Below, piece by piece: positions 1 through 9,157 of a stretch of DNA of 64,000 nucleotides. Each line of letters begins with the position of its first letter. Position 1 is the first letter of the stretch. The DNA is taken from NCBI RefSeq assembly GCF_025699255.1, contig NZ_JAILWA010000006.1, positions 24,358-88,357 on the forward strand. The letters run 5' to 3'. Position numbers and translations under genes: made by a program. The stretch comes from Nitrosopumilus sp. GTDB taxonomy: Archaea > Thermoproteota > Nitrososphaeria > Nitrososphaerales > Nitrosopumilaceae. The notes beneath the pieces are model-generated. The model was not told the DNA's origin, did not search any database, and saw nothing but the letters and a program-made list of their open reading frames with translations.

Positions 1-897
1 TTTGGTATAGTAAATGCAATTCAAATGGCATTAGCTGAAATGGGAATTGAGCGTGATAAGGCTGCAATGTTTTCAGGAATTGGTTGTTCTGGTAAAACAT
101 CTCATTACATCAATACGTATGGTGTTCATACATTACACGGAAGAGTTTTGACTTTTGCACAAGGTGCAAAAATTGCAAATCCTGAGATGACTGTTGTTGC
201 AGTAGGTGGTGACGGTGATGGATTAGGAATTGGTGCCGGTCATTTTGTTGCAGCAGGAAGAAGAAATGTCGATATGACATACATTATTTTTGATAATGGC
301 GTATATGGTTTAACGAAAGGTCAGGCATCTCCTACCTTGAAACTAGGCGAGAAGACAAAATCATTGCCAACTCCAAATACTAATTCAAATGTGAATCCAA
401 TTGGATTAGCAGTTGCATCTGGATTTACATTTGTAGCTCGTGGATATTCATATGATATCAAACATCTCAAAAATTTGATAATTCAAGCTGTTAATCATAA
501 GGGTCTTTCTTTTCTTGATGTTTTACAACCTTGTCCAACTTACAATGATCTTAACACAAGGGATTGGTATGCAGGAGTAGATTTAGTTGACGAAGCTCAA
601 AAAAGGCATTCTAGAATATACAAACTAGAAGAGCAAGGATTTGAACCAACAGTACATTATGACTCTGAAGCTGAAGTAAACGAAAAACTATCTCAGGCTT
701 TGATTAAATCCCTAGAGTGGGGAAACAAGATCCCAATTGGAATCTTTTACAAAAATGAATTAATTTCCCCTTACACTCAAAGAATTAAAGACAAGATTCC
801 AAACTATTTGGAAAACTCTCCTGCAAAACAAAATATCTCTAAAGATGGTCATCCTAATACTGATATTTCACAGATATTAGATTCTCTTGAAGTATAG
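1..897 (+). CDS. 2-oxoacid:ferredoxin oxidoreductase, beta subunit (5' end outside window)
   Basis: This is the thiamine-diphosphate-binding beta subunit of a 2-oxoacid:ferredoxin oxidoreductase, which oxidatively decarboxylates pyruvate or 2-oxoglutarate to the acyl-CoA and reduces ferredoxin in the cytoplasm. The frame is open from base 1, so the N-terminus lies upstream; the in-frame ATG at 25 is internal. Seen here are a [11 protein letters not shown] segment, a YGVHTLHGR segment, a GDGDGLGIG stretch followed by HF (the ThDP/Mg site) and a [15 protein letters not shown] segment typical of KorB/OorB-like subunits. The alpha/gamma subunit is probably just upstream. Substrate preference cannot be told from this part. 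Confidence 0.9.
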   Translation, partial: FGIVNAIQMALAEMGIERDKAAMFSGIGCSGKTSHYINTYGVHTLHGRVLTFAQGAKIANPEMTVVAVGGDGDGLGIGAGHFVAAGRRNVDMTYIIFDNGVYGLTKGQASPTLKLGEKTKSLPTPNTNSNVNPIGLAVASGFTFVARGYSYDIKHLKNLIIQAVNHKGLSFLDVLQPCPTYNDLNTRDWYAGVDLVDEAQKRHSRIYKLEEQGFEPTVHYDSEAEVNEKLSQALIKSLEWGNKIPIGIFYKNELISPYTQRIKDKIPNYLENSPAKQNISKDGHPNTDISQILDSLEV

Positions 898-947
898 TTT
901 TTCTACTTAACCTAAGAAGTTATAGGCAAGTTTCGTAGAATATTATT

Positions 948-1388
948 TTGCATTTGAACATTAATGAGGCAAATAAAATATTTAGAAAATCTATTATCAA
1001 AGGTTTCTTTGAACCAGAACTTCTAAATCTAGATTTTAAAAAATCTCCCGTAAAACATCCTTCCATCACTGATGACGGTCTTATGCAATCTGATTTACTA
1101 CATGTATTTTTTGATGTTGAAACTGGTTCTGATTATCCTGATGGCGATGAATGGTTTATTGTAGAATTACTGTTTCCTCATGATGTTAAACTTCCTGATT
1201 CTTTGAAAGGAACTGATTATTTTACAACCTTGTCTATTGAGGATGGAAAGACTTACTGGCATCATCGTGAATTGATTCGTTACAAGTATGGAAAATCTAA
1301 AAAATTACTTGATGCCTTGGACTTTTTAGAATCAAAATACAAAGAACTTCACGAATTACTTGAACCATTACAAAAAGATCTCAAGTAA
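948..1388 (+). CDS. conserved hypothetical protein, 146 aa
   Basis: I do not recognise this family. The predicted protein is soluble, acidic and has no signal peptide or membrane segment. It starts with TTG, since no ATG fits and the TTG sits about 50 nt after the preceding stop. Acidic loops (DVETGSDYPDGDEWF) lie in the middle and a Lys/Glu-rich helix closes the protein. It overlaps the next gene, on the opposite strand, by 8 nt at the 3' ends. Function unknown. Confidence 0.6.
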   Translation: MHLNINEANKIFRKSIIKGFFEPELLNLDFKKSPVKHPSITDDGLMQSDLLHVFFDVETGSDYPDGDEWFIVELLFPHDVKLPDSLKGTDYFTTLSIEDGKTYWHHRELIRYKYGKSKKLLDALDFLESKYKELHELLEPLQKDLK

Positions 1389-1914
1389 TTTCATTCCAAG
1401 AATCTCCTCTGAACGTATATTTTTTATTTTCAGATAGAGCTGTATCTAAACGCCATCTGATTGATTGAGAATCAAATTTATACATAATTACTGAAATGTC
1501 TGATGGAATTTTTTCTGGATTTAGATGATATGGTAATAATTCTAAAACAAAATCAATTTTTTCTAGTGCATTATCAAACCATTGTTTATCTTCAATGTCG
1601 ATGGTGAAAATAATTTTTGGGTTTCCTGAAAAATTAATGATAATTTTTAATGCATTTCCACTACCTCGTCTTCGTTTCATCTCTTTGAAAACAGCTTTGA
1701 CTTTTTCCCATCGTTTAAAATCAAACCACTGGAAAAACTCTTCATTGAATTGAAGTGGAATGTCAATATCCAAGAAACTAACAAAATTTTCATCATCTGC
1801 CTCTATTTCATCTTGGATTATCGTAAAATGTGAATTCAAAAACCCATAGAGAACTTCAATCTCCCAAGGTGAAATTCCATAGTAGCGTAATGTTGTTTTC
1901 ACATTCTCTGTCAA
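1381..1914 (-). CDS. conserved hypothetical protein, 177 aa
   Basis: No family is recognised. The protein is soluble and rich in aromatic residues, with Trp-containing segments (SPWEIEVLYGF, WFDFKRWEKV, SIRWRLDTAL) and a basic patch (KEMKRRRGSGN) near residue 90. There is no signal peptide, Cys cluster or P-loop. It is convergent with and slightly overlaps the 146-aa gene, and is divergently placed from the 108-aa gene at 2010, leaving about 95 nt for both promoters. The sustained open frame and lack of a competing frame support a real gene. Confidence 0.55.
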   Translation of the reverse strand: MTENVKTTLRYYGISPWEIEVLYGFLNSHFTIIQDEIEADDENFVSFLDIDIPLQFNEEFFQWFDFKRWEKVKAVFKEMKRRRGSGNALKIIINFSGNPKIIFTIDIEDKQWFDNALEKIDFVLELLPYHLNPEKIPSDISVIMYKFDSQSIRWRLDTALSENKKYTFRGDSWNEIT

Positions 1915-2009
1915 TGATATAAAATCTCGAAAATTGTAATTAAAGCTTCAAAACTGGTGCAAATCCACCTTAAAATTAAAATTATATGGAATGATACTCA
2001 ATTTTAGAT

Positions 2010-2336
2010 ATGAAGAAAGAATATGTAGTAAAAAGCATTGATTCTGCACCTGATGGAGCACCATATGTCGTAGTTTCATTATCTTCTCTTAAAGATCTAA
2101 AAGAAGGAAATACTGCTCAACAACCTCCCTTTGGAACTCCCAAAGTAATGGGATTTTCAAACATGAATGATATGATGAAGGATCTAAACAAGATGATGTC
2201 TGGATTAGGTGGAGCCGGAATGCAATCTGGAATTACTCAACTAAAACTTGAGATGCATGAATACAAAGAGATGAATCTTTCAGTTGGAGACAAGGTCTTT
2301 TTAGAACTAAGTAAAGCCGAATCTTTAGGCGTCTAG
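2010..2336 (+). CDS. small conserved hypothetical protein, 108 aa
   Basis: A small soluble protein with three visible parts: an N-terminal beta-rich segment (KEYVVKSIDSAPDGAPYVVVSL), a flexible Met/Gly-rich middle (MNDMMKDLNKMMSGLGGAGM, residues about 52-72) and a C-terminal segment ending KVFLELSKAE. The Met/Gly linker recalls the M-rich linkers of some nucleic-acid-binding proteins, but I cannot name a family. It ends 2 nt before the convergent 189-aa gene. The start is the first ATG after the TTTTAGAT stretch. Function unknown. Confidence 0.6.
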   Translation: MKKEYVVKSIDSAPDGAPYVVVSLSSLKDLKEGNTAQQPPFGTPKVMGFSNMNDMMKDLNKMMSGLGGAGMQSGITQLKLEMHEYKEMNLSVGDKVFLELSKAESLGV

Positions 2337-2338
2337 TT

Positions 2339-2908
2339 TTACCAGATTGTATTGAAATATTTCCAACCATAGAATGCAGCAATTGTTCCAATGACAAATA
2401 GCATTGGTTTCCATGCAAATACTGGGATGCTTGGTGTTGCAAGCTTTACTTTGTAATTATCAACTATTGCATTGACATTTTTCTTAATTTTATCATGCCA
2501 AATATTGTAATCTACTTGATATTTTTTTAAAATTTCTTCTACTTCATAAATTACTGGTGTTCTTTGTGAAAACAAATGTTGAAGATAATCTCTTGAAACC
2601 TCTACTTCTGCATGAATGCCGATTAAACCTTTTTTCAAATCAACCATTCTCACATGCATTTCCCATGGTTTTTTTAATTTGAGATTTAGTCCATTTCCAA
2701 TTTGATCAGGTTGTTTGTGTTCAAATTTTACTTTGGTAAATCCTTCATCTTTGAAAATTTTCATTAGCTCATCAAAGCTTTTCTTAACTACAATGTGGAG
2801 CTGTTCTACTCCTTCTTTACTATCTACATCAATTCTGTGTTTGATTCCGTCAAAAAATGACACTGTTTTGGGATATGTAGTCAGATATTCCATTATTTTT
2901 TCCATCAA
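2339..2908 (-). CDS. tail-anchored hypothetical protein, 189 aa
   Basis: Most of the protein is soluble and charged; the last ~20 residues form one hydrophobic segment (PMLFVIGTIAAFYGWKYF), so the protein is probably held in the membrane by its C-terminus with the bulk in the cytoplasm. Residues 100-150 (VSRDYLQHLF to IWHDKIKKNV) look helical. No catalytic motif is visible. It lies 33 nt downstream of cofE on the same strand and could be co-transcribed with it, but nothing in the sequence ties it to F420. Family not recognised. Confidence 0.6.
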   Translation of the reverse strand: MMEKIMEYLTTYPKTVSFFDGIKHRIDVDSKEGVEQLHIVVKKSFDELMKIFKDEGFTKVKFEHKQPDQIGNGLNLKLKKPWEMHVRMVDLKKGLIGIHAEVEVSRDYLQHLFSQRTPVIYEVEEILKKYQVDYNIWHDKIKKNVNAIVDNYKVKLATPSIPVFAWKPMLFVIGTIAAFYGWKYFNTIW

Positions 2909-2941
2909 ATGCCTCTATTTAAAGCAGAACCAAAATTTAGG

Positions 2942-3718
2942 TTAGGGTTTTGGTGGATTTGACAAGCCTCTGACATACACACATTGATCCGGAGATATTG
3001 CCATTTCTGATGAGTTGATTTTTCTGTCTGTAAGCTTTGCACCAGAGTTTCTAATAATTGCAAATGGTTTTGATTCTGCACCTTCGCCCATCTTGTGATT
3101 TCCTATTGTTGCAAGATTGTCTACCACTGCTTGAAATGTTACTTTAAGTGGATTTCCATCAAGATCTTTTTTTGCTCTCATGTCTAGTACTGGTTCTATT
3201 CCAGCACAAGATATTGCAACACCTGAAGTTCCAATTCTTGCTGGCATTAGTCTGCTGTCTACCAAAATTATTCCAACATGGATGAAGAATTTCAAGAAAA
3301 TTTTTCTGCGAATCTCTTCTGCAATTTGGTAAGGGTTGTTTGGATACAGAATTGCTCTTCCCTTTCTTGCATTTGATTTATCAATTCCTGCATTGGGTGC
3401 CATGATGTTATCTGCCGATGTGATAACAAATCCTCCGATACCTCCAAAAATTTTGTCTGATTCTCTAATGATTATTTCTGCAATTTCTGATTTTAATTGG
3501 AATGATTTTGCAATCTTTAATCCTTCTTCTGATGTATGAATATTATCTAAATCTACAATTCGTCCTTGTGAATTTGAGATATATTTTGTAGAAATTACTA
3601 TTACGTCTCCATCTTCTAAGGCTGCATTGTTTTTTTCTAATGCTTCTAGTAATGCCTCAAAAACATCAAATTTTTCTTCTTTTCTTTCAGCTAAAAGTGG
3701 TAAAACTGTCAGTTCCAC
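2942..3718 (-). CDS. cofE: coenzyme F420-0:L-glutamate ligase (CofE)
   Basis: CofE adds glutamate residues to F420-0 using GTP, giving the poly-gamma-glutamate tail of the deazaflavin cofactor F420 in the cytoplasm. The 258-aa length fits stand-alone archaeal CofE. Family features seen are DGDVIVISTKYISNSQGRIVDL near residues 37-58, the GGFVITSADNIMAPNAGID segment, YPNNPYQIAEEIRRKI, the VDSRLMPARIGTSGVAISCAG stretch and the D-rich LTDRKI region. A deazaflavin-dependent reductase at 42.7 kb is a plausible user of the product. The gene begins at the first ATG, with T-rich DNA upstream. Confidence 0.92.
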   Translation of the reverse strand: MELTVLPLLAERKEEKFDVFEALLEALEKNNAALEDGDVIVISTKYISNSQGRIVDLDNIHTSEEGLKIAKSFQLKSEIAEIIIRESDKIFGGIGGFVITSADNIMAPNAGIDKSNARKGRAILYPNNPYQIAEEIRRKIFLKFFIHVGIILVDSRLMPARIGTSGVAISCAGIEPVLDMRAKKDLDGNPLKVTFQAVVDNLATIGNHKMGEGAESKPFAIIRNSGAKLTDRKINSSEMAISPDQCVYVRGLSNPPKP

Positions 3719-3885
3719 AGTTTCTTGATAATTCTTTTTCTTTTTTATTGTTCTGAAATTGATCTTTTTTCATAATTACTGAATCTGACAAAAAATGTCT
3801 GAGAGTATCAGAATTACAAAAAGTCTACATTCATTACCCTGTGGTTTGTCGCACCTACGCGTTTCTGTTTGTTATGCCTAACAGA

Positions 3886-4455
3886 CTATGGTGTCTCTTC
3901 AGAAATATCGTTTACCGTGACATAGACCCGAAAGTCATTTTCATCTATCTTGACTGAAATATCATCAATTGTGGAATAGTATTTCTTGTTGTCATCAGAG
4001 TCCTTTAGGTCCCGTGTAGTGAGCAATCCGTGAGATATCAGGTATGATATGTTCTCAGACAGTGACAGGCTGCCATATCTGGTTCTTGATGCAATCTCCC
4101 ATAGTGTAAGTGGATAGTCAAATGCAATATCTAAGATGTGCTTTTTTAGAGGATCATCATATGCATTTAAAATTGCATTTTTCAGTGACTCGTCTTTGAT
4201 TTCTATTTTGTGTTTTGACTGTGACTCTAGGTGACATATCTTCTCTAGGGTCTTTTTTATTTTAGATGAGCCATCATCTCCCAGAACTTTTTCTGTAATG
4301 CATTCAAACTTTTCAAAGTCTTTTAGCGATGATGCAAGTGTAATTTGATACTGTTCAAACAAGTCGTCCTTGATTTTTGCAATATCGTCATCGTCTACAA
4401 AATTTGTAAATGTCTTCTCAAAAGGTGTGGCAAGGAGAGTTTCCATTGCAGTCAT
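3886..4455 (-). CDS. winged-helix transcriptional regulator, 189 aa
   Basis: A predicted DNA-binding regulator. The C-terminal half reads as a winged helix: DPLKKHILDIAFDYPLTLWEIASRTRYGSLSLSENISYLISHGLLTTRD (about residues 107-155) gives helix, recognition helix and wing. The N-terminal half is charged and helical with no known motif. The gene overlaps the preceding regulator by 4 nt (ATGA), so the two are translationally coupled. Both share a 'DPxKxxIL' opening to the wHTH, which suggests they are paralogues. Targets are unknown; the secreted-protein genes that follow on the other strand are one possibility. Confidence 0.7.
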   Translation of the reverse strand: MTAMETLLATPFEKTFTNFVDDDDIAKIKDDLFEQYQITLASSLKDFEKFECITEKVLGDDGSSKIKKTLEKICHLESQSKHKIEIKDESLKNAILNAYDDPLKKHILDIAFDYPLTLWEIASRTRYGSLSLSENISYLISHGLLTTRDLKDSDDNKKYYSTIDDISVKIDENDFRVYVTVNDISEETP

Positions 4456-4961
4456 GGATAAACTGGCTCTCCTAATCTTGGTTTGGGTAAACGTGACAGG
4501 TTTACCTGCAGTCTTATCTGGCTGATTTTAGTTGATACACTAAACTCTGCCTTTGAAATTATTTTGTCAAACACTCTTACCCTTTTTTCCGTTTTTGTAA
4601 ATCCTACTGGCAAGATGAATCCGTCTTGTAGCAGCTCATTGAACTTGCGGTATGCTGATGACAGTGATGCTTCACACTTTTGCAACAGCTCGTCTTTTGC
4701 AATTGGCTTGTCAATGTGCAACAGAATTTTTCGCTTTACAGGATCACTGTAAATGTCGATAATTTTTTCTGCAAGATTGTGCTCGTACAGCTCAATCCAT
4801 AAAGTATAGTCATGATCCTTGCTTATTGCCAGTGCCGATTTTATTGTTAGTCTTGGAAATTTGTTCTCACATGCAAGCATTGTTCTTTGACCTGGTTCTA
4901 GATGATCATTTGCATTTCGAATTGTATCCATGCATAACAGTTGGGAAAATTGGTTTGGCAT
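4452..4961 (-). CDS. winged-helix transcriptional regulator, 169 aa
   Basis: First gene of a two-regulator operon. A winged-helix domain is read at about residues 90-140: DPVKRKILLHIDKPIAKDELLQKC, then ASLSSAYRKFNELLQDGFILPVG (recognition helix and turn), then a basic wing (KTEKRVRVFDK). Residues 1-85 carry an uncharacterised region with Cys residues (LLCMDTIRNAN, MLACENKF) that could bind a ligand or metal; that is inference. The start ATG lies just after a TATA-like ACCATATTATAGG stretch at about 4966-4978, which is too close for a leaderless promoter, so the true start may be slightly internal. Confidence 0.7.
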   Translation of the reverse strand: MPNQFSQLLCMDTIRNANDHLEPGQRTMLACENKFPRLTIKSALAISKDHDYTLWIELYEHNLAEKIIDIYSDPVKRKILLHIDKPIAKDELLQKCEASLSSAYRKFNELLQDGFILPVGFTKTEKRVRVFDKIISKAEFSVSTKISQIRLQVNLSRLPKPRLGEPVYP

Positions 4962-5073
4962 TGTACCATATTATAGGTCAAAATCTTACTTAAGAAATTC
5001 TACTTTTTGTTATTTTTGAAAAAATTTTTTTTGTTTATATACAAGCAAAAATTTAGGCACAAAAAAGGGGGTT

Positions 5074-5373
5074 TTAGCCCCTTCCAATTGCGGCATATTT
5101 GCCGTTTCTGCCACGAAGAAAGAACATTGCAGCAATTCCGCCAAAGACTCCTGCAGACAAGACAGATGCTCCAACTATCCCGTCAGCTGCAAATACTGGA
5201 GTGCCAGAACCCATGGCGTCTTCCTGTGTTGCAATCTCTACTTTGATCTTTGAATCTCTCATTCCTTCGTACAGCCCTTTCTCAGAAATATCGTATTGCG
5301 CAAATGCTGGCTGTATCATTACTGCCATCAGTGCAAGTGATATTCCTGCAAACAAAACAGATTGTTTTTGCAT
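5074..5373 (-). CDS. small exported membrane protein, 99 aa
   Basis: Read from the Met at 5373 (MQKQSVLFAGISLALMAV), which gives a textbook signal peptide with an AFA|Q cleavage site at about residue 26; a frame open to 5409 would add 12 unlikely residues. The mature part is about 45 acidic residues, then a hydrophobic C-terminal segment (VGASVLSAGVFGGIAAMFFL) and a basic tail (RGRNGKYAAIGRG). This is the layout of an exported protein anchored by its C-terminus. It is divergent from the 366-aa exported protein. Function unknown. Confidence 0.65.
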   Translation of the reverse strand: MQKQSVLFAGISLALMAVMIQPAFAQYDISEKGLYEGMRDSKIKVEIATQEDAMGSGTPVFAADGIVGASVLSAGVFGGIAAMFFLRGRNGKYAAIGRG

Positions 5374-5472
5374 GACAGCACATATGTATCCGTATGATAA
5401 AAAACACAAATCATTTTCTCAATAAAAATAATTTCTTGTCTTTGTTTTATGTAATTGTGAGAAATGTAATAC

Positions 5473-6573
5473 ATGTACAAAATGTTTGTTATGATTTTAG
5501 TGTTGGTTATGGTGTCATCGTCTGTGAATCATGTATATGCTGCACAACTCGATGCTGCAATCGCAAAAGATTCCCAAGAGTTTACTCCAACATACCAGTT
5601 TACAAGAATCATTACCATTAACCATGATGGTGATTCCGAACTGGAACAATTGATTGAAAATGACAAAATATTTTTTGATATTAACAAAGATAATACTGCA
5701 ATAGTCTCTCAGATAAATTCAGAGATTAGGCAAAAATCTTTTGCAAAGGTTACTGATGTAACTGGAACATATTCTGCAATCATATCTGTTCAGGAAAAAT
5801 CAATCGGAATTGAATACAGAATAATTCTAAAACCCACAATCCAAAATCACTTTGTTGGTGATTTTGATACTTTGGATTCACAGTGGAGGGGCTTTTCCAT
5901 AGATGATGCCATTCCTGTAGATACAATTCACGGTGTATATGATATCAATTCTCCTGCCAGCGCACTTGCATTATCTAATGTAAAAGCACTAGAGTATCTA
6001 TCTGGTACTGGCGCCATGGAGGTTCTCCAGACTCCTCTAATTGATGCTGCAGGAATTTCTCAATTTCCTCTACATCGATGGGAATCTATGTTTGATCCTA
6101 CTGCCAAGATGAGCGAGACTGCTGATTTTGGTTTCTCAGGCACGGTAATTACCAATTATTCCATGGGGATTTGTACTGTCTACCTTGGATTGTGCGAAGA
6201 CAAGGAGATGTATCTGGAATTTACGATAGATGGGGAAGATTATTCAATTCGCTCAATAGAATCCCAAGACGATGCCACAATTGTCATTGAAGGATATGTC
6301 AGCGAATCAAAACTAGGTCAAGTCGAGATATTTGCAATTCAGGATGCTCCTATGATTGATCCGGAAAATGACATGCAGGCAGTTACACTGTATGGTATGG
6401 CAGGGCTGGGAGTTGCAGCAACTGTTGCATTCTTTGTGGTTAGTGACAGAAAGGCAAAACGAACCAGCTCAGAGCAGACTGGGATTGATCCTGCCAATTT
6501 ACAATCTGTTCCAATATCAAGCTCCGCTGGAGGATACAGGACAAACAGAGGAACATCGCAACTAAAGAATTAA
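5473..6573 (+). CDS. exported, C-terminally anchored protein, 366 aa
   Basis: An extracytoplasmic protein of unknown function. Residues 1-25 form a signal peptide (MYKMFVMILVLVMVSSSV, cleavage near VYA|A). The ectodomain to about residue 305 is beta-rich and has a CTVYLGLC pair of cysteines near residues 235-240 that could form a disulfide. A single membrane segment (LYGMAGLGVAATVAFFVVS) is followed by a basic, Ser-rich cytoplasmic tail. It opens a run of co-directional surface-protein genes up to 9829. No sortase-type PEFG motif is seen before the anchor. Confidence 0.75.
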   Translation: MYKMFVMILVLVMVSSSVNHVYAAQLDAAIAKDSQEFTPTYQFTRIITINHDGDSELEQLIENDKIFFDINKDNTAIVSQINSEIRQKSFAKVTDVTGTYSAIISVQEKSIGIEYRIILKPTIQNHFVGDFDTLDSQWRGFSIDDAIPVDTIHGVYDINSPASALALSNVKALEYLSGTGAMEVLQTPLIDAAGISQFPLHRWESMFDPTAKMSETADFGFSGTVITNYSMGICTVYLGLCEDKEMYLEFTIDGEDYSIRSIESQDDATIVIEGYVSESKLGQVEIFAIQDAPMIDPENDMQAVTLYGMAGLGVAATVAFFVVSDRKAKRTSSEQTGIDPANLQSVPISSSAGGYRTNRGTSQLKN

Positions 6574-6621
6574 GTTGAGAATCCTTTATCTGTCTCTTCT
6601 CAAGGATGAAAAACAATTCAA

Positions 6622-7137
6622 ATGAAAACTAGACTTTTGCTAATTATTGTTGCACTTGTACTTGTTCCGTTGACATCTGAAGTTTTTGCAGATCAAGTCA
6701 AAGTAAAGTTTGGAGAAACTGTTTCATATGAAAATCTGAAATTTTATTTCTATGATATAGAAGATTCTCGTTGTCCGCTAGATGTTACCTGCATTTGGGA
6801 AGGTAGAGTTTTGACAATGATACGCATTAGCAATGAGACTATTTCAGTTGGAGGAGGATCTGAAATGGATGTGCCTATGACTTTTTTTGAGCCATACAAA
6901 ATTACTCTGGTTGGTGTAGAGCCACATCCAATCAGCACTGAAAAGCCTGACTATGTGGCAACACTAGAGATAGAAAAGCAAAAACCAAAACCCTCTGACT
7001 TTCGTGACTTGCAGACAGATGAGACAATATCTAATCCCGAGGTCATGATCATTATTCAAAGCCTTGGCGCAATTCTGATTGCATTGTTTATCATAATTTA
7101 TGCAGTAAAGAAGAGAATGAAGAAAAATGAAAAATAG
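6622..7137 (+). CDS. exported, C-terminally anchored protein, 171 aa
   Basis: Signal peptide MKTRLLLIIVALVLVPLTSEVFA|D, then a beta-rich ectodomain with one Cys pair (SRCPLDVTCIWEGRV, about residues 53-65) followed by GGGSEMDVP. This pattern is common to a small exported family in which 'CPxxVxCxW.G' is the conserved core; its role is unknown to me. Residues 138-162 form a membrane helix, with a basic tail (KKRMKKNEK). The gene overlaps the next by 11 nt, so the two are probably translated together. Start: the ATG preceding the signal peptide. Confidence 0.75.
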   Translation: MKTRLLLIIVALVLVPLTSEVFADQVKVKFGETVSYENLKFYFYDIEDSRCPLDVTCIWEGRVLTMIRISNETISVGGGSEMDVPMTFFEPYKITLVGVEPHPISTEKPDYVATLEIEKQKPKPSDFRDLQTDETISNPEVMIIIQSLGAILIALFIIIYAVKKRMKKNEK

Positions 7138-8380
7138 CATTCTGATAATTATTGCAATTGTTTCTGTTTGTATTATTGCTGCAGCAACTGTTGGTGCTCT
7201 AGAATACCAATCAGCATACAGTGAAAACTGCACTTCTGATGGTGGCCATGTTACTGGATTCTTGCGTTGCACATATGTCAATGAGGATTTTTCTGATCCT
7301 AGAATTACAGGAAAGATGGCACAAGAGATTTGTTCTATAACAGGAGGAGAGTGTCCATCAAACTATCCTGCAAACGTTATGGAGGATGGTTCTAAGATGG
7401 TAGGGGTTACAATTTGGAATGCCAAAACAAACTCTGAGAAATCATACGTCTTTACAATTGCAAACAATACCATAAGCTACAAACTAACTGAGAATATTTT
7501 TGATTCATCCCAAATCAGCTTAATGCAACCAAACTCTATGGAATTTTTTTACTATCCAAATCCTGAGGATACTGAGAACCGAGATGTATTTCAGAAATTT
7601 ATCTTGATTCGACTTCCTGAAGAACTAGGTGGCAGTGCAAATGATGTTTCGGCATTTAGGGCATACAGTGCAGTGTCTCTTAGTGATCATTGTCTTGTAA
7701 AGTACTGGCCTGATGCTGGACGGAAAAGAATGGAGAATCCTTGCTGGGGAGATCTGTATCGTGCAGTCGATGGCGTACAGATGGCAGCAATTGATTCAGG
7801 CCGTGTTGCATTTTCTCCAAATGCTTTGCCCTATCTTGAACTGTCTGCTGATCATAGTGGCTCTTTGTTTGTAGAACCGCCAACATGGACTTTGGATGAG
7901 AATGGTGTAATCGGCGTTGGCAGACATGTATCTATGGAGCAAGTACGTGATGGCTCACAAATGTTAGTTGACTCTGCAATGGAATCTCATCCCAACTATC
8001 CAGAAATTCCTGTAACTATAGGTGCCTACACTTTAACCCAAATTCATTTCTCTCATGGCATGGAGGCAATGTATCTTGATTTCTCACCTGTTTCCGACTA
8101 TCTGTATCTTGAAGTTGCTAGAGGAACAGCAAAAGATCAACAAAGTTTTGAGGTATGGCAGATTGATGATATTCTTATTCAGTTTAGAGGTTCAGGTTTT
8201 GACAAAAATAAAGCCACTCCGTATTTCAAGCAGTACAAGGCGGTTTTCTCCCTTGATGGATTTAGATTTACACTTGAAGGCAAGGACCTGGAACTGATGA
8301 AACGCGGGATTGTTGCAACCTTTTTCCCAGAACATTCCTATGATGATTTGGTTTTGATATCTGGCATGGTGGAAAAATAA
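7127..8380 (+). CDS. membrane-anchored extracytoplasmic protein, 417 aa
   Basis: The N-terminal hydrophobic segment (SILIIIAIVSVCIIAAATVGA) acts as signal or anchor; the remaining ~390 residues should be outside the membrane. Four to six cysteines (NCTSDGGHV, LRCTYV, EICSITGGECPS, HCLVKYW, NPCWGDLY) suggest disulfides. No enzyme motif is visible. The 11-nt overlap with the upstream anchored protein and the 1-nt gap to the downstream gene point to one transcript from about 6600 to 9100. Family not recognised. Confidence 0.7.
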   Translation: MKNSILIIIAIVSVCIIAAATVGALEYQSAYSENCTSDGGHVTGFLRCTYVNEDFSDPRITGKMAQEICSITGGECPSNYPANVMEDGSKMVGVTIWNAKTNSEKSYVFTIANNTISYKLTENIFDSSQISLMQPNSMEFFYYPNPEDTENRDVFQKFILIRLPEELGGSANDVSAFRAYSAVSLSDHCLVKYWPDAGRKRMENPCWGDLYRAVDGVQMAAIDSGRVAFSPNALPYLELSADHSGSLFVEPPTWTLDENGVIGVGRHVSMEQVRDGSQMLVDSAMESHPNYPEIPVTIGAYTLTQIHFSHGMEAMYLDFSPVSDYLYLEVARGTAKDQQSFEVWQIDDILIQFRGSGFDKNKATPYFKQYKAVFSLDGFRFTLEGKDLELMKRGIVATFFPEHSYDDLVLISGMVEK

Positions 8381-8381
8381 C

Positions 8382-8765
8382 ATGAATACTTTCAAGCTGC
8401 AACAATTGACAATCAAAAAAATCAATATGCTAATTGAACAAAAAATTGGAGATAAAGACCGCCTTGAGCAAATCCAAATGAAGATTGCCCGTGACCTTCC
8501 AATGTTTTCAGAAAACCAAGCATATGTTGATTCACTAGTTTTGGATAATCTCTCTGATGGTGACATAGAGTCCATAAAAAAAGATGTAGAGTCTGCAATA
8601 CTTGAAAAGTCAGAACTTGATGAGCAGCAAATGTTTCACTGTATTTGTTGTGGAAATGCAAACAAATCTCTTGATAATGGAGGCATGTGTGGTACTTGCT
8701 ATCTTGATTACAATGTCAAAATTTCAAGATTCATCACAAAGCCTACTGGTAGGATGATGTTTTAG
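8382..8765 (+). CDS. cytoplasmic zinc-ribbon-like protein, 127 aa
   Basis: The first 85 residues are charged and helical; the C-terminal part carries CICCGNANKSL followed by GGMCGTCYLDYN, i.e. CxxC-x13-CxxC at about residues 87-107, the spacing of a zinc ribbon. There is no signal peptide, so it is the one apparently cytoplasmic protein in this run of surface proteins. It starts 2 nt after the preceding stop and ends 3 nt before the next gene, so it is within the operon. A regulatory or chaperone role is possible but unsupported. Confidence 0.65.
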   Translation: MNTFKLQQLTIKKINMLIEQKIGDKDRLEQIQMKIARDLPMFSENQAYVDSLVLDNLSDGDIESIKKDVESAILEKSELDEQQMFHCICCGNANKSLDNGGMCGTCYLDYNVKISRFITKPTGRMMF

Positions 8766-8768
8766 TAT

Positions 8769-9101
8769 ATGAAAACCAGATACAAGATAATTCTTGTAAT
8801 AGGAATTTTTGCCTTGTTTTATGTTACAGTTCCGTTGTTTTCCAAACACTGTACTGAAGTATCTGAAGACTGTACTGTATTTTGGCAATTGATGCATCAA
8901 ACACGAGCCGGAATAGTTACCAATTCGCTAGGGGAGGGAATTGGAGAATGGAGTGGGACTGCTCAAGGGATGGAAACTCCAACTGTTGCTGACCAACTGC
9001 GTGTGAATATTCCATTTATTCAGACAATGATAATTCCACCTCTTGTAATTATCAGTGTGATAGTTTTTTGGGATAGACGAAAATCAAAACTCTTGGAATA
9101 A
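8769..9101 (+). CDS. small two-helix membrane protein, 110 aa
   Basis: Two hydrophobic segments are seen, at about residues 5-23 (IILVIGIFALFYVTVPLF) and 84-102 (MIIPPLVIISVIVFW), separated by about 60 polar residues with a Cys pair (HCTEVSEDCTVFW). The topology suggests both ends inside and the loop outside. The start is an ATG 3 nt after the upstream stop. It ends the tightly packed stretch; 56 nt separate it from the next gene. Function unknown. Confidence 0.6.
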   Translation: MKTRYKIILVIGIFALFYVTVPLFSKHCTEVSEDCTVFWQLMHQTRAGIVTNSLGEGIGEWSGTAQGMETPTVADQLRVNIPFIQTMIIPPLVIISVIVFWDRRKSKLLE

Positions 9102-9157
9102 ACATACTATAATTAATTAGAATTCCTTATCAACTTTGTAGAAACCAAGAATTTGTA

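Noticed and set aside
3797..3883. 28-codon frame between cofE and the regulators (MSESIRITKSLHS...)
   Set aside because: No promoter at the right distance, odd composition, and it lies in ordinary intergenic DNA; not enough to call a gene.
5099..5425. Plus-strand frame of about 100 codons over the small exported protein
   Set aside because: The minus strand gives a clear signal peptide and membrane anchor; the plus-strand product has no such features and looks like an antisense shadow.
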